A DNA stretch of 64,000 nucleotides from Neoceratodus forsteri (taxonomy: Eukaryota; Chordata; Ceratodontiformes; Ceratodontidae): NCBI GenBank assembly GCA_016271365.2, contig CM057456.1, forward strand, positions 883,310,001-883,374,000, read 5' to 3'. This document shows, piece by piece, positions 1 to 10,374 of this stretch. Position 1 is the first letter of the stretch. The number at the start of each line of letters is the position of its first letter. The notes beneath the pieces were generated by a model, which ran no database searches, had not been told where the DNA came from, and saw nothing but the letters and a program-made list of their open reading frames with translations. A program made the translations under genes and the position numbers.

Positions 1-270
1 ACCCTAGCAATTTCTATGTCATCTCTAATGAACATAGCCACTCCACCCCCTCTGCCCTCCTTTCTATCCCTCCTAAGCATAGTGTACCCCTGCACGTTTT
101 GGTCCCAGTCATTGTTTTTGTTGGCCCACGTTTCTGTGACTGCCGCCACATCCACCCCCGAACAGCATGGCCTGGAACTCTGGTAACTTGTTTCCCAAAC
201 TTCTGGCATTTACTAACACCACCCCACACCCCTTATCCCTGATCCCCTTTGTCAAACCCCACTCAGGTTC
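1..270 (-). pseudogene. CR1-like LINE endonuclease, N-terminal start (runs off window)
   Basis: Minus-strand reading contains NARSLGNKLPEF, the typical opening of the apurinic-like endonuclease of CR1/L2-group LINEs, followed by a decayed stretch resembling the 'ITETW' block (HRNVGQQ). The reading is broken by frameshifts, and the rest of the endonuclease would lie at lower coordinates outside the window. It sits directly downstream, on the same strand, of an ORF1 esterase remnant (420-1100), the usual ORF1-ORF2 order of a CR1 element, so both probably belong to one copy. Family assignment rests on motif resemblance; the precise clade is uncertain. Confidence 0.7.
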
Positions 271-419
271 CTTATACTTCCATCCACACTCTGCTCCTCC
301 TGAAACCTCCTCCCCCAGTCTGTTTCCCTCCTCCCCCATTGGGTTTGAAGGCTACTCCCCTCATCTGGAGGAGAGGGCTTCTGGTCAGCCCCTCCCTTAT
401 CCCCCCCTCACACATTTAA

Positions 420-1100
420 ACCTCACCTTTCTTGAATGCAGTCAGCCACCCCCTGTTTAAGAACTTCCTTCCCTAACGGGGCAGGGTGAAGCCTGTTCTT
501 GGCATACAGTCCCTTATCCTCCCAAACTCCTTTCCAGTTCCCTAACACCCCCGACCCACTTTCTTCACCCCACTTCCTGAGCCAGTCATTAACCTCTGTG
601 ATCTTCATTTTGTTCTCCACTGAGGCCTTTGGTACCGGCAATATCTCCGAAAAAGAAATGTTGCATCCATTATCCCGACAGACTCTGGCAAGTTCTCAGA
701 ACCTTGCTTGGATTTCCAAAACGCTATTTCCCTCTAGATCGTTAGTTCCCAAATGCACCAGGAAATCCGGTTTCCCCTCCACGCTCCCTAACCAGTTCGT
801 ACACCATGAACTTTGCTCTGTGCACCATCAGCCCAGAGATACTCACTACCTTCACCTGGCTATGGCATCCACACCCCTATCCCTCCCAATGGATACCCCT
901 AATCATCAAGTCTCCCAATAGCAGAACCTTAACACCGCCATCATCTTTACAGTTACCTCCACTATGCACTCTCAACCACCCATACCCCCCTTTATTCGTG
1001 ATCTCAATTCCATGGGAGTCTTCCCACCTTATTAGAGACCCCTTGTCACCCTCTCCTTTCTGCCTCCCTTGTTATTTTGCTCACTTAACTCAACCCCCGA
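420..1100 (-). pseudogene. CR1-type ORF1 with SGNH/GDSL esterase domain (decayed)
   Basis: The reverse strand encodes the landmarks of the esterase domain found in CR1-clade ORF1 proteins. Block I appears at 915-898 as GDLMIR, so the nucleophile Ser of GDS is lost. Block III appears at 749-738 as GTND, within FLVHLGTND. The C-terminal block appears near 497-486 as NRLH, where the family has D-x-x-H, so the catalytic Asp is also lost. The flanking text VNDWLRKWG...LGNWKGVWEDKGLY matches the usual spacing before the His block. Frameshifts separate the pieces. In CR1 elements ORF1 is thought to act as an RNA/particle chaperone with a lipolytic domain; this copy cannot be active. Confidence 0.75.
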
Positions 1101-1224
1101 ATAAGTGTCTCCTTTAATCCTCTCTTATCTGAACCATTTATCCTGGCCCTGATGGTTTCCCCTTCCCCCACACTGCCATTCTCCCCCCTTGTAATAGTAC
1201 CCCTACCTCCAGAGGCCCTGATTG

Positions 1225-2205
1225 ACACCTGTTACGCAGATAATCATAGAACCAAGAAACAGCGACATCAGAAAATGCCAGATCTTTCAATTTTGTGCAG
1301 GCCAAACCATGATCAATCAAATTAAAAGTCTTGGTTAGGTCTACGACCACCGCCCCAGTCATCAAACCCTTCTCAAATCCATGTAGGATGGTGTTCATGA
1401 ACCTAACCAAGGCCGTGTCCTTACCAAAGTGCTTACGGAACCCATGTTGTTGCCTTGAAAACAAATCACGGGTAACCAAATAGGTATCAATTTGCTTAGC
1501 CACTAAATGCCCAAGTAGTTTGCTAAGGGGATTCAGTATTGATATTAGCCTATAATCATCCATGGAAGTAGCACAGCTGTTTTTTGGTATTGGAACCACC
1601 TTAGCTTTCTTCCAGGACAGGGAAAAAACTCCTGTAGTCAATAACATATTAAAAATATAGCAAAGGGGATCTGTAATAAAGGGGATGGCCAATTTTAAGA
1701 AGCGGGCATCCAACCCTTACCCACAGTCAGTCCCCTTATTTGGGATAGACTGCAGAAGATGAAAAACTTCATTTTATGTTACTTCCTTAAACAAAAACCT
1801 GGGTCCATCTACCAAAGGAACAGAGGAAAAGGATTTAGTATTACCAGCCTGAGGGAAAAAAGATCTAAACTTAGCAAGATCTGAAAATTTAGAATTCAAC
1901 AATTTAACAATTTTGGGCAAGTCACCAATTTCTTTGTTGTCAACATTTAATTTCTGGATGTCAGATTTTGATTTAGGAGAAAGTAAAGAATTTACGTTAT
2001 TCCAAAACTTCTTTGGATCTGCCCAGCTATCTTCAAAATGATCCCTGAAATAAGCTTTTTTAGCATTTCTAACAGTTTGAGAGACTAAATTCTGAAGTCC
2101 ATGGTAGAGATCCATTGAAACTCTACTGGGAGATAATTTAAATTTAGTCCAAGCACTATCCCGCTCCTTAATTAATTTCTTAGTGCTGGGACCAAACCAT
2201 CCAGT
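1225..2205 (-). pseudogene. LINE reverse transcriptase fragment (EN-RT linker plus RT fingers)
   Basis: From 2205 downward the minus strand reads a linker typical of CR1/L2-group ORF2 (WFGPSTKKLIKERDSAW, then NAKKAYFRDHFEDSW and KKFWNNVNSLL). This is followed by reverse-transcriptase block 1-2 features: KKAKVVPIPKN, YRLISILNPLSKLL, QHGFRKHFGKDTALV and VVVDLTKTFNLIDH. The last corresponds to the first catalytic Asp region, normally DLSKAFDxxDH; here Asp to Asn at one position. Similarity stops around 1225 at NRCQ, before the YADD box, where the ORF1/esterase-bearing fragment begins. The linker also ends abruptly near 2205 beside the Harbinger block. So it is a doubly truncated piece of a different LINE copy from 1-1100. 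Confidence 0.8.
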
Positions 2206-2224
2206 ACACCTCTACACAGAGGGT

Positions 2225-2342
2225 GGGATATTCAGAAATGCACCAGAGGCCAGCGCAAGTCCATTGCACCATGGTGCACTAAGTGCGATATTCAAAGGTT
2301 GAGCAAGGTGGCATGCGCCAGCGCAACACAGCTGAATATCAC
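2225..2342. repeat. Short inverted-repeat unit at left edge of the GC-rich Harbinger block
   Basis: GATATTCAG near 2226 is matched by CTGAATATC near 2333 in inverted orientation. The interior segment around 2248-2295 (core AAGTCCATTGC) recurs in direct orientation near 4934-4979. The LINE similarity to the left ends at about 2205, so this marks one boundary of the GC-rich block. I could not match a terminal inverted repeat at the right edge near 9250, so whether this is the element terminus is unresolved. Confidence 0.4.
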
Positions 2343-3059
2343 ATGGATGTGCCACAGCCAGGGAGCAACCCAACATGTGCAATAGCGCAACCATGGATGC
2401 GCAAGGGGTCGTGGAAGATGCACCAGGACACTCATGGAGCAGCCACAAGCACAGCAAGGAGCAAGGCACCGTGGAGGTGGTTGTGGCCACCGGGGAGATG
2501 GGGAAGCCAGGCAAGAGGCACAGCCGGCTCACGAAGGAACACCGCCCAAGGAAAACGGGCATGTAGCCGGCCCCTGCCCACGTGCACCACAGTGGTTGAC
2601 GTAGGTAGGGTGGCACCAATGGCCATGGGTGGACAGCCACCAGCCACCCCCCGCAGGATGGCATGCACCATGCCACCTGGGCCACAGTTGGCAACACCCA
2701 GGCAAATGGCACCCAACACATACGCCACACAACCCGAACAGCCAGCCCATGGCCACCCTAGGGCACAACCACTGACTGATGGGTGAACGCCACCATGCAC
2801 AGCCCCAGAACAACACAGGTGCACCACACAGCCACCCAACACACCACTGCAGCATGGCTCCACTCGCCAGCTGCAAAGCAGACCCAGACACAGATGGATA
2901 ACCAAAACAAATCTGTATTGAATAACAAAGAACAAACGCGGGTATAATACAGTGAACAAACAGAACATGGGAACAGGGAACAAGGATGGGAAACTATATA
3001 CAAAGCAGGCTGATGGCAGGGAAGGGAGGTAAGGGGACAAGGGACTGGGCTATACAAAG

Positions 3060-3275
3060 GGACAGGGGAAGGCAAGGGAAGGGGGGACAGGGGAAGGCAC
3101 AGGTGTTGCAGGCCCGACAGGCCCTACGGGTGGCCCCATCCCACTGCTGCCTGGTGCTGTCCCTGCTGCAGCAGCCAATGTGTCAGTCTTGCAACCTCCA
3201 AAGTGGCGGTGGTGATCGATATAATCCTCCTCAGGAGGCGACCATAGTTGGACTGACGAGGCCCTCTTTGGACAC
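3060..3275 (-). other. Possible last exon of the minus-strand SANT gene
   Basis: After an acceptor-like TCATAG near 3280 the minus strand reads PPEEDYIDHHRHFGG, then an Ala/Gly/Pro-rich tail. This acidic/aromatic patch followed by low complexity is plausible as the C-terminal end of the upstream SANT protein. The phase does not match the preceding exon (3847-3710) without an indel. Treat it as a candidate only; overlapping GC-rich open frames on both strands make spurious reading easy here. Confidence 0.3.
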
Positions 3276-3709
3276 CTATGACAAAGGAGGGAACACATGA
3301 TCAGTGCATGTCCAGGACACCCAGGCCCATCCACCGTGCGCAGCGAACAGTGGCAACATGCACCCCTGGGGTGGTACCCTGGCAACCCACAGTGGGTGGG
3401 CCCACATATACCACCGACCTGGCATGCTACGGCTATACAAAACACTGGACACCACCACCCATGGGCCACCCGCCAGCACTGTGGCAGGCAGGTGACATGG
3501 TACAGCGGTGGGACTGCAGCAGCACAGGTGAAAGTCGGATGCACCCACAGCCCACCAGCAGCAACCACACACATGTGCAATGGCCACGGCACAGCACCAC
3601 GCACACCACGGGCAGAATACAGCTGCCAAGGCTCAGCGCACAGGGGGCTGTGGCCCACCCCACCCCCGCTGCCCACCTGCACAACACTGTAGTAATACAC
3701 TGCACCTAC

Positions 3710-4380
3710 CTGCACACTGATGCACCGCACATGCCAGTCTGGCAGCACCACCTCTCTGCCCTGCATCTTGTGCCGTTGGTCCTACGGTAGCCTGCCGTGG
3801 CCCACCAGGTGCGCCTGTTGCCCTAGCTCTCCTCCTGTCCTCAGGGCCTAGGACAGAAACATAAACATGCACACATCAGTACACAGCAACACCATTTGCC
3901 CCCTCCCGCACAGAGTGCACCCCATCCTGGCACAGCCACAGTGTGGTGGTGCAGTGCACACAGGGTGTGCTGCACCAGGCCACAGGGCGCGCACCACCAG
4001 TGACCCCCCCTCCGGCATGGCATGCAGCCCTGCCAACCCCATGGAACACTGGAAGTGCACAGACGCAGGTGGTGCACACTTACCTGGGCCATGGCATGGC
4101 CCCCTCTGGATGCGTGCCTGCAGCACCAGAGCTGCTCTGGGTCCCGCCTCTGCATGTCACCATACTGGTGGCGACACTGTTCTCCACTGCACCACACACC
4201 AGTGGCCTGCTCCAGTCCATCTGCCACCTCCTGCCAGACCTCTGTCCTAGGCCTGGCTAGGGGCTGCTGTTCAAATATGCAGCCTGCATGGGGCTCCACC
4301 AGGGCCACCAGATTTATGAGTTCTGCCTGGCTCCAGTTAGGAGCCCATGGTTCGGCACAGCACGGCATTGCAATTCTGCT
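3710..4380 (-). pseudogene. Myb/SANT-like (trihelix-type) gene of a Harbinger-type element, minus strand
   Basis: A start codon at 4368 follows a pyrimidine-rich splice acceptor (AG at 4380-4379), suggesting a 5'-UTR intron. The first coding exon (4368-4085) reads NWSQAELINLVALVEP, then VWQEVADGLEQATG and CRHQYGDMQRR. Trp-containing helices ending in a basic third helix are as in Myb/SANT or MADF-like proteins that partner Harbinger transposases. The exon ends in CAG followed by GTAAGT (4083-4078). A second likely exon is 3847-3710, with an acceptor CCTAG and a donor GTAGGT; it carries one in-frame stop. A third acidic/Gly-Ala-rich piece (WSPPEEDYIDHH) lies near 3270-3090 but does not join cleanly in frame. 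Probable role: DNA binding and nuclear import of transposase. It is probably no longer functional. Confidence 0.6.
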
Positions 4381-4626
4381 GTGTAACAAACCAAAATGGT
4401 GCCCTGTGGCTCCACATGCTCGGGCTGCACGCCTCGCTCGGAGATGTGTTGCGCTCGCCAATTGCACATCCCCGGGGATGTGCGGTACGGATGTGGCCAC
4501 ACTGGCACGTGGTGTAGAGGTCCCTGGAGGGCATAGGGCAGAGCAGGGGTCAGCACACGCACTGTGTGCTATTGGGACCACAATGCATGGTGCGCAACAG
4601 GGACCTGAGGGTGCCATGGCCTACAA

Positions 4627-4840
4627 GCCTATGGTGTCCAAGTACTGTGGGGCCTATGGCACACGGAAGCATTGGGGTTAATGGTGCCTGAGCACTATAG
4701 GGTTAATGGCACCTGGGTGCCATAGGCCCTGTGGTACCTGAGCTCCATACGCTCTGTGGTGCCCAAGCACCATAGGCCCTACAGTGCCTGGGCACCATAA
4801 GCTCTATTGTGGCTGAGTGCCATATGCCCTATGGTGCACC
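4627..4840. repeat. Tandem array of 25-bp near-palindromic units
   Basis: About eight consecutive units of 24-26 bp, each close to CCTATGGTGC-CTGA-GCACCATAGG, so every unit is itself an imperfect inverted repeat with ~10-bp arms. Good examples start at about 4728, 4753, 4778 and 4803. The array lies between the divergent starts of the minus-strand SANT gene (ATG 4368) and the plus-strand Myb gene (TATA 5078). Tandem palindromes in a shared upstream region suggest binding sites for a dimeric protein, for example the element's own SANT proteins; that role is inference. Confidence 0.8.
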
Positions 4841-5060
4841 TAGCATACACTGTGCATGTGGCGTAGGCACAGGCTGTGGCACATGCATACCGACGGTCAC
4901 ACTGCGCACGTCACAGCTTTGCGCCATGACTTGTGCCAGTGTAAGTCCATTGCGCAAGGTGCAATATCATGATATTCAGCTGGCATATGCAGATTAGCTC
5001 ATTAGCCTATCCGCGGCACACTGGGGGAATTAGCATCTCATTACAGTTGCGCATCTGCTT

Positions 5061-5083
5061 ATTTGCATGCGATGCGCTATAAA
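5061..5083 (+). promoter_or_regulatory. Octamer plus TATA-box promoter of the Myb/SANT gene
   Basis: ATTTGCAT (perfect octamer, POU-factor site) at 5061-5068 is followed 9 bp later by TATAAA at 5078-5083. A transcript starting about 25-30 bp downstream (~5105-5110) would enter a short leader ending at the splice donor GTAAGT (5133). The arrangement octamer-TATA-short leader-5'-UTR intron is coherent for a polymerase II promoter. The start site itself is inferred. Confidence 0.6.
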
Positions 5084-5104
5084 GGCACCACGGAACTGCA
5101 CAGG

Positions 5105-6610
5105 ACATGGACCGGTATTGCAACCATCTGAAGTAAGTTGCACCCGCTGAGGGGACAGACATCACAGTGGGATGGGCGGCTGGTGTGGGTTGCTGCAGCC
5201 ACTGAACACGTCATTTCCCACAGGTAGCAGCATGCCCGACAAAGAGGAAGGCGAGGAGTGTGGACCTGCACGCAAGCACAGGCCCAACTTTATGAAGGCG
5301 GAGATGGATGCCATGTTTGAGGCGTACCTCGACAGGGAGCCTCTGCTGAGTGGTGTGACCGGCACAACCCAGGCTGGGGCTGCAGCCTGGGAGGAGGTGG
5401 CGGAGGCTGCGAATCAGCGGGGCAGCCACCAGCGGTCAGCACAGGAGTGCAAAAAGAAGGTCGGCACCAAGAGGTGCAGGATCAAGGAGAAGGTGGCGGC
5501 CATCCGGGGGCCGCAAGGGCGGCCACAGGTGGGGGTCAGGCCAACATGCCACAGCTGACGCTGCAGGAGGAGATGGTGATGGCCACCATGTGGGGCAGCG
5601 CTGTCGAGGGGGTACCAGGCGGTGGCTTCCAGACCGGTGGGAGCCTATTACTGCACGGTAGGTACAGCGGCATCAGGGGCGTGGGGATGGTGGCCAGGGG
5701 GGGCCTGTGCATCGGCGGCACTAATGTGAATGTTTTCCCTTTCAGCACCAGAACGACAGCATGCAGTGGCAGGGGCAGTGGTGTCTGCCATGGGGGCATG
5801 CCCTGCCAAGGAGGACCAGCCATCCACCTCCACCAGAACCCGGGGGCCCGATCGGCTGTAGCACACCACTGCTGTCCATCCGGATGTCCTCAGTGAGGTG
5901 GCGGATGAGGCCCTGGCTGGGTTCCAGCGGGACGCCAGCCATGGCGTGCAGTATGTGGAGACACAGATCGGGCCGGGGTCCGACACTGATGACTTTGCGA
6001 CCATTGTCCTGGACAGTGGGGGTGTTGTTGAGGGGGAGGCACCCATACCACACACCATCCCTGGCAGGGCCACCAGTTCCCTTTTGGTGGTGGGTTGGCC
6101 ACCCACCACCACCCCCGGTGCCGCCGTGAGTGACAGCAGCGAGGCACCGGCAGATGGTGGTGGTGGTTCAGCCGCACAGGCACTGCCCAGCACACGGCGA
6201 CCGGAGGGGCGGCAGTGGCAGACAGCTGGGGACGTTGGGGGGATGGATGCATTCGCCGCTGGTGCACCAGTCGTGAGCAGCCCCAAGGGGACCTCACTGT
6301 GCTGCACCCACCTGAGTGGGGGGCTGGGCAGCACGGTCGCATGCCACCTGTGGGTAAGTGCAATGCCCACGCACCCTCAGGTGCCAACCCCTTGGCCGAG
6401 CACACCCGTTTGCTGCGGGCCTCTATGGAGAAACAGGTGCTGCTTGTTTCTGGGGTGGGTGCACTCCGTGCTGAGGTGCGCCAGGCAGCAGAGCAGCATG
6501 ACAGGGGCTTCGCGCAGGTCCAGGATGCCATCACTGGACTGCGGGAAGATGTGACCGCAGCCCCGGATCACCTTACCACTGCGGTCATGGTCAGCCTAGC
6601 CCCACTGCCT
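5105..6610 (+). pseudogene. Harbinger Myb/SANT-like DNA-binding protein gene (plus strand)
   Basis: Non-coding exon ~5105-5132, intron 5133-5223 (GTAAGT...CCCACAG), then ATG at 5232. The N-terminus is acidic (MPDKEEGEECG). The Myb/SANT-like domain follows: HRPNFMKAEMDAMFEAYL, AAAWEEVAEAANQRGSH and RSAQECKKKVGTKRCRIK, ending KEKVAAIRG. It closely resembles the Harbinger-derived 'myb-related, partner of profilin-like' proteins common in vertebrates. A frameshift near 5505 puts ATGGGQANMPQLTLQEEMV in another frame. A second intron is likely (5658 GTAGGT to 5745 CAG). Downstream, around 6395-6600, a coiled-coil-like C-terminal stretch reads LRASMEKQVLL and VRQAAEQHDRGFAQVQDAI. Such proteins recruit transposase to DNA and the nucleus. 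Frameshifts make this copy a pseudogene. Confidence 0.8.
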
Positions 6611-6914
6611 GCCATGGGATGTGACCAGCCACCGCAGGCCCCGCGGAATGCATTGTCCATCCCCACAGTCACGGTGTCGTGCGACCCCCTTGGTGTCAAT
6701 GCTGGGATCCGCTGTTGGCATTCCAGGCACGCCTGGTGCTGGCTTGTTTGGGAGCCTGCAGACCCCTGTGAGGACTCAGTCGTGTTCCCACAGTAACATC
6801 CCTGGGGGACTGTTGCAGACACCCTCTGTGGCTGTCGCGCAGCCTGAGTCTGCTGGGCAGCCTCGGCATGGCCGTCCATGTGTCCACGGTGGCCAAGTGA
6901 CCGTGCAGCAGACC

Positions 6915-7420
6915 TGATGTGCCAGCCTCCCTGTCTGCAGTCTGCTACTGCTACTCTGTGTGCACATGGGTGTTGTGTGTGTGTGTGTGCTTGCCATGGA
7001 TGTGGCATCCAAGGAGTGTGCCACACGCTGGCTGTGTGTGCATCTGCCTGGCTGCTGGCCTGTGTGACATGTGCGTGATGATGCCAACACAGCACCAGAT
7101 GCACCTGTGCACCAATACTCTGTGTCTGATCCACACCTGGTGCTAGCACCCAGGCGCGTGCCTGCGGGTGCCATTGTGTGTGTATGGGTGTGTGTGGGTG
7201 GGTGTGTGTGTGGGTGTGGATGGGTTGTGCTGTGCTTCTGCTGTGTGTGTTGCTGTGTGTGGCCGTGTGGTCCGGCCCCACACCTGGCCAAGCCCCCCAC
7301 CCAGCTGTTCAGGCCACAGGGCATGCCCACACATGCCTGTGTGCCATGCCACTGTAGCCATCCCGTACATGGGTGTTTGTCCACCTACCTGCATGCACTG
7401 TAGTGCTCCTCCGCTATTGT
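6915..7420. other. GT-rich low-complexity stretch between convergent Harbinger genes
   Basis: TGTG-rich DNA with several (GT)n runs, notably around 6980-7000 and 7170-7260, lies between the end of the plus-strand Myb gene and the end of the minus-strand transposase. It probably contains the 3' ends of both transcripts. I see no coding similarity or clear polyadenylation signal. Confidence 0.5.
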
Positions 7421-7446
7421 TTCCCTGTGCTGGTGAGCCATCCTAT

Positions 7447-8653
7447 TCAGCCAGGGATCCCTTCGCCTGGAGGGGGCTGCCCACCGCCACTTGGCCTGTC
7501 AGCCACGTCATCCTCACTGCTGTTCCCCTCTTCGACCTCGACAGCTATCCCATGGTCAGTGGCCATGTCGTGCAGGATACAGCAGGCCAGGAATAGGCCG
7601 CAGGCCTTTGAGGGGCTGTACTGTAGGGCACCACCAGACCTGTCCAGGCAATGGAAATGTGTCTTTAGCAGCCCAAAGACACGCTCAATGATGTTCCACG
7701 TGTTGATGTACCGCACCTCCGCAGGGGACAATGGGCACTGGTATGGGGGTGAGCAGCCAGGGCCAGAGTGGGCAGCCACTGTCACCTGTGTAGATAGAGA
7801 TATGGTTAGTCTGGTGGCCTGTGTTGCTGTGCCTCTCATCCTTCCCAGTCACACCCTTGCGGCATCCCTATCCTGGCGGCCCCCCATGCTCTGTTGTACC
7901 CAGCTGCCCGTGGTCTCAGCGTACTCACCCACTAGGTGGCTGGTGGGGATGTCCCCACTCTTGAACCTGTGGCACAGTGCCGAGCTGTGCCAGATGAAGG
8001 CATCATGTGCTTCCCCAGGGTGTGTGGCACAGACAGTGATTATGCGTCCCCTGGCATCTCACACCACCTGGCAGTTGATACTGAGGTAGCCCTTTCTGTT
8101 GATGTAGGCTACTCCCTCTGGGCCAGGTGGCATGCGGATGCCAACGTGGGTGCAGTCGATGGCCCCTAGCATGCCAGGCATACATGCTACCCCTGTGGAA
8201 CTCCTGCATGTTCGCTGTACACTCTGCCTGTGTGCTGAGGAAGTGGATATATTCCGCAGCATGTGGCAGCAGAGCATTGAGGAATTGTGTGAGGAGCCAT
8301 GATGTGTCTGACTGGGTTATGCCTGTGGTGTCCCCTGTTGGTCTCTGGAAGGTGCTCATGGCGAGCAGGTACATGACAGCTGTGACCTTCATCTCCACCG
8401 TCAGGGAGTAGCTCCATCTAGTGGGTGCCTGCATCTCCTCACTGCTCAGCTCACAGAGCTGCCTCAGAATTGCCCGGTTCAGGTGATACCAGCCCACAAT
8501 CTCCATATCGGTGTAATTCTCTAAGGTGGTGCGGGCATGGTAACACCTGTTCCGGGCATACCGCCGACGGGCCTTTCAATGGACGCACTGCCCAGCCTCC
8601 TGCCTCCCCGCACCCCTCATTACAGCCTCCATCTGGAATATGGCACTGGCCAT
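7447..8653 (-). pseudogene. HARBI1-like Harbinger transposase (DDE, one intron, inactivated)
   Basis: Likely start MASAIFQMEAVMRG at 8653. The reading then matches the vertebrate Harbinger transposase plan: RYARNRCYHARTTLENYTD, ELSSEEMQAPTRWS, MSTFQRPTGDTTGITQS, then LGAIDCTHVGI with the first catalytic Asp at 8157-8155, VAYINRKGYLSINCQVV and ATHPGEAHDAFIW. An intron with good sites (GTGAGTAC at 7928, CACAG ending 7786) splits LVG/DSG; the second Asp (GDSG) is at 7783-7781. The second exon has NIIERVFGLLKTHFHCLD, with the catalytic Glu at 7686-7684, and LQYSPSKACGLFLACCILH. Breaks: stop near 8577, frameshift near 8200, stop near 8058, and a frameshift plus short deletion before the Glu block. 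All three catalytic residues remain. It is convergent with the Myb gene. Confidence 0.9.
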
Positions 8654-9037
8654 GGTCCCTGTTGTCCTGTCTCCCCGGTCATCTGACTCCATTAGCCCTC
8701 CCGGCTGTGTGCGGCTGTGTGGACTGCTCTGCAAGGCCCACACCTGTGTGCCCAGTCCCCTGCTGGCTGCCTGTTGTCTGTGGCCTCTGACTCCCACCCC
8801 CTGTGAGTTCCTGTGTTGCTCTTCTCGGGCCTGGTGTCACTGGCTAACACGCACACTGTCACCTCCCTGCCTGTCTTACTCACACACACACTCACTCTCT
8901 CACACATATTCACTCCCTCACTTTCTCTGTCCCTGTCTGTGTCCCTCTCTTTGCCTCTTACACAGTTTATGTCTGCCTTTCTGTCTCCCTTTCTCCTGCT
9001 CCCCCGGCATAAGTGACCTTCTCCTACTTGCTCCCTG

Positions 9038-9045
9038 TATTTATA
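9038..9045 (-). promoter_or_regulatory. TATA box upstream of the Harbinger transposase
   Basis: On the minus strand the sequence reads CCTATAAATACAGG, an excellent TATA element, 385-395 bp upstream of the transposase ATG at 8653. The intervening ~350 bp is purine-rich on the sense strand and has (GA)/(GT) runs, so a long leader or a 5'-UTR intron is likely. The assignment is by position and motif only. Confidence 0.5.
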
Positions 9046-9259
9046 GGCTCAAGTGTGCCCCAGCCAGTCGGACCAGCAGAACTGGATCCTGCATGTGGTG
9101 GGGGTGAGCGCTTTTCCCACCGACCCCGCTGGGGGGGTAAGCCCTGGGGAAAAGACACTGGTGCTGGCAGACGTTGGGGGGACAGGGATGGAGTGTCCAC
9201 CAGAATGAGGGCTGCCAGGGAGGAGAAAAAAGTATGTAAAAAAAAAAAATAAAATAAAC

Positions 9260-10370
9260 TCACAGCTAACAGTTTCCTAAGCTTCAGCAAAACATACATT
9301 TTCAACAGCAGTCTACATGATGTCTGTACTCCCCCACCCCACAACTTTATAGCTCTGCCTCTAGCTTTGTTTTCTTCTATTAATATCCTGTCTTACCCAA
9401 AACAGTTTTTCATAAATTAATTTGGTTTTCATTGTACCTCTTTTCCAGTCCTGTCAGATTCAGCTTTTTGCACTTCGTGGCACTTTCTGAATCCTCCCAT
9501 TTCAACAGCTGACTGGAACTCTGCCCACCCTCTACCCCACCTATCCACTGCATCACTTTCACCAAAAGCAGCTCTTCTCCAGTAAAATTGACTCACAGTA
9601 CTGGAGCCATGCTAAAAAAAGTTACTCTTTTTTTTGTAAAGTAACTCCAAAGCTACACACAACCAAAAAGTTAACACAGCGGTCTTGCTCCCTTGCTCAC
9701 TTCCTGAACCTCACTGTTCCTCTGTACCATGCCACAAAATGGAGAACCAGATACAGTTCTTAATTTATAAACAAAGCCTAAAAAAAAGACCCAAAACAAA
9801 GTGGCATCAACTCGTGCTAACCGACATGCATTGCAAGTGCTGTCGCCGTCACACTTCCAGTCCACTTGTTGTCTTGCTTGGTTCCTTACCAGAAGCCAGT
9901 GCTACCTCAATACACATGCTACACGTAAAAGGCAGGACCAACCTGATAATAAAAAAAATGTTGATTTTATTTTTAATACTGTTGGCAAGCAGTACATTAA
10001 TCTACAGTGGCAGCCTGACTCACTTGTTTTTGAAACTGTCCAGCCCACCCACATGCAAACTAACAGCCAACTGGAATTACTGCTCTCAACATGGGGACTT
10101 GGCTTCCCTAGCAATGATGTCATCATCCCTAGCAACCACCTGAAACTGGACAAGTGCACATACCACAGCACAAAATAATCCTACTTATTTTACTGAAAAA
10201 AAAAACACAACTGAAAGAAAAATAATAAATGATGAAGAAAAAATCTTTAAACTCCATTCCCATTGCATAAATGGAATATGCAGTTAAAAACTTGTGGAAT
10301 AAATAATTTCTTTGCACTTGAGCAGTTTGACTGCAGACACATCACTCATGGCTTATGCCACTCCATGAAG
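9260..10370. other. No recognisable gene
   Basis: AT-richer DNA following the GC-rich Harbinger block, with an A-run at 9239-9256 at the junction. I find no coding similarity, terminal repeats or RNA gene. It includes several A/T homopolymer runs and a CAATGATGTCATCATC palindrome near 10113. Confidence 0.5.
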
Positions 10371-10374
10371 TTAC

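Noticed and set aside
2283..3800. Several long overlapping open frames on both strands in the GC-rich left part
   Set aside because: They overlap one another in many frames, have composition-driven Cys/Trp/His/Pro-rich translations and no motif; the GC-rich, stop-poor DNA explains them.
4627..4840. CRISPR-like array
   Set aside because: Units are contiguous with no spacers, and the DNA is eukaryotic; it is a tandem palindromic repeat.
7168..7400. Val/Cys/Gly-rich open frames over the GT-rich stretch
   Set aside because: Direct translations of (GT)n low-complexity sequence.
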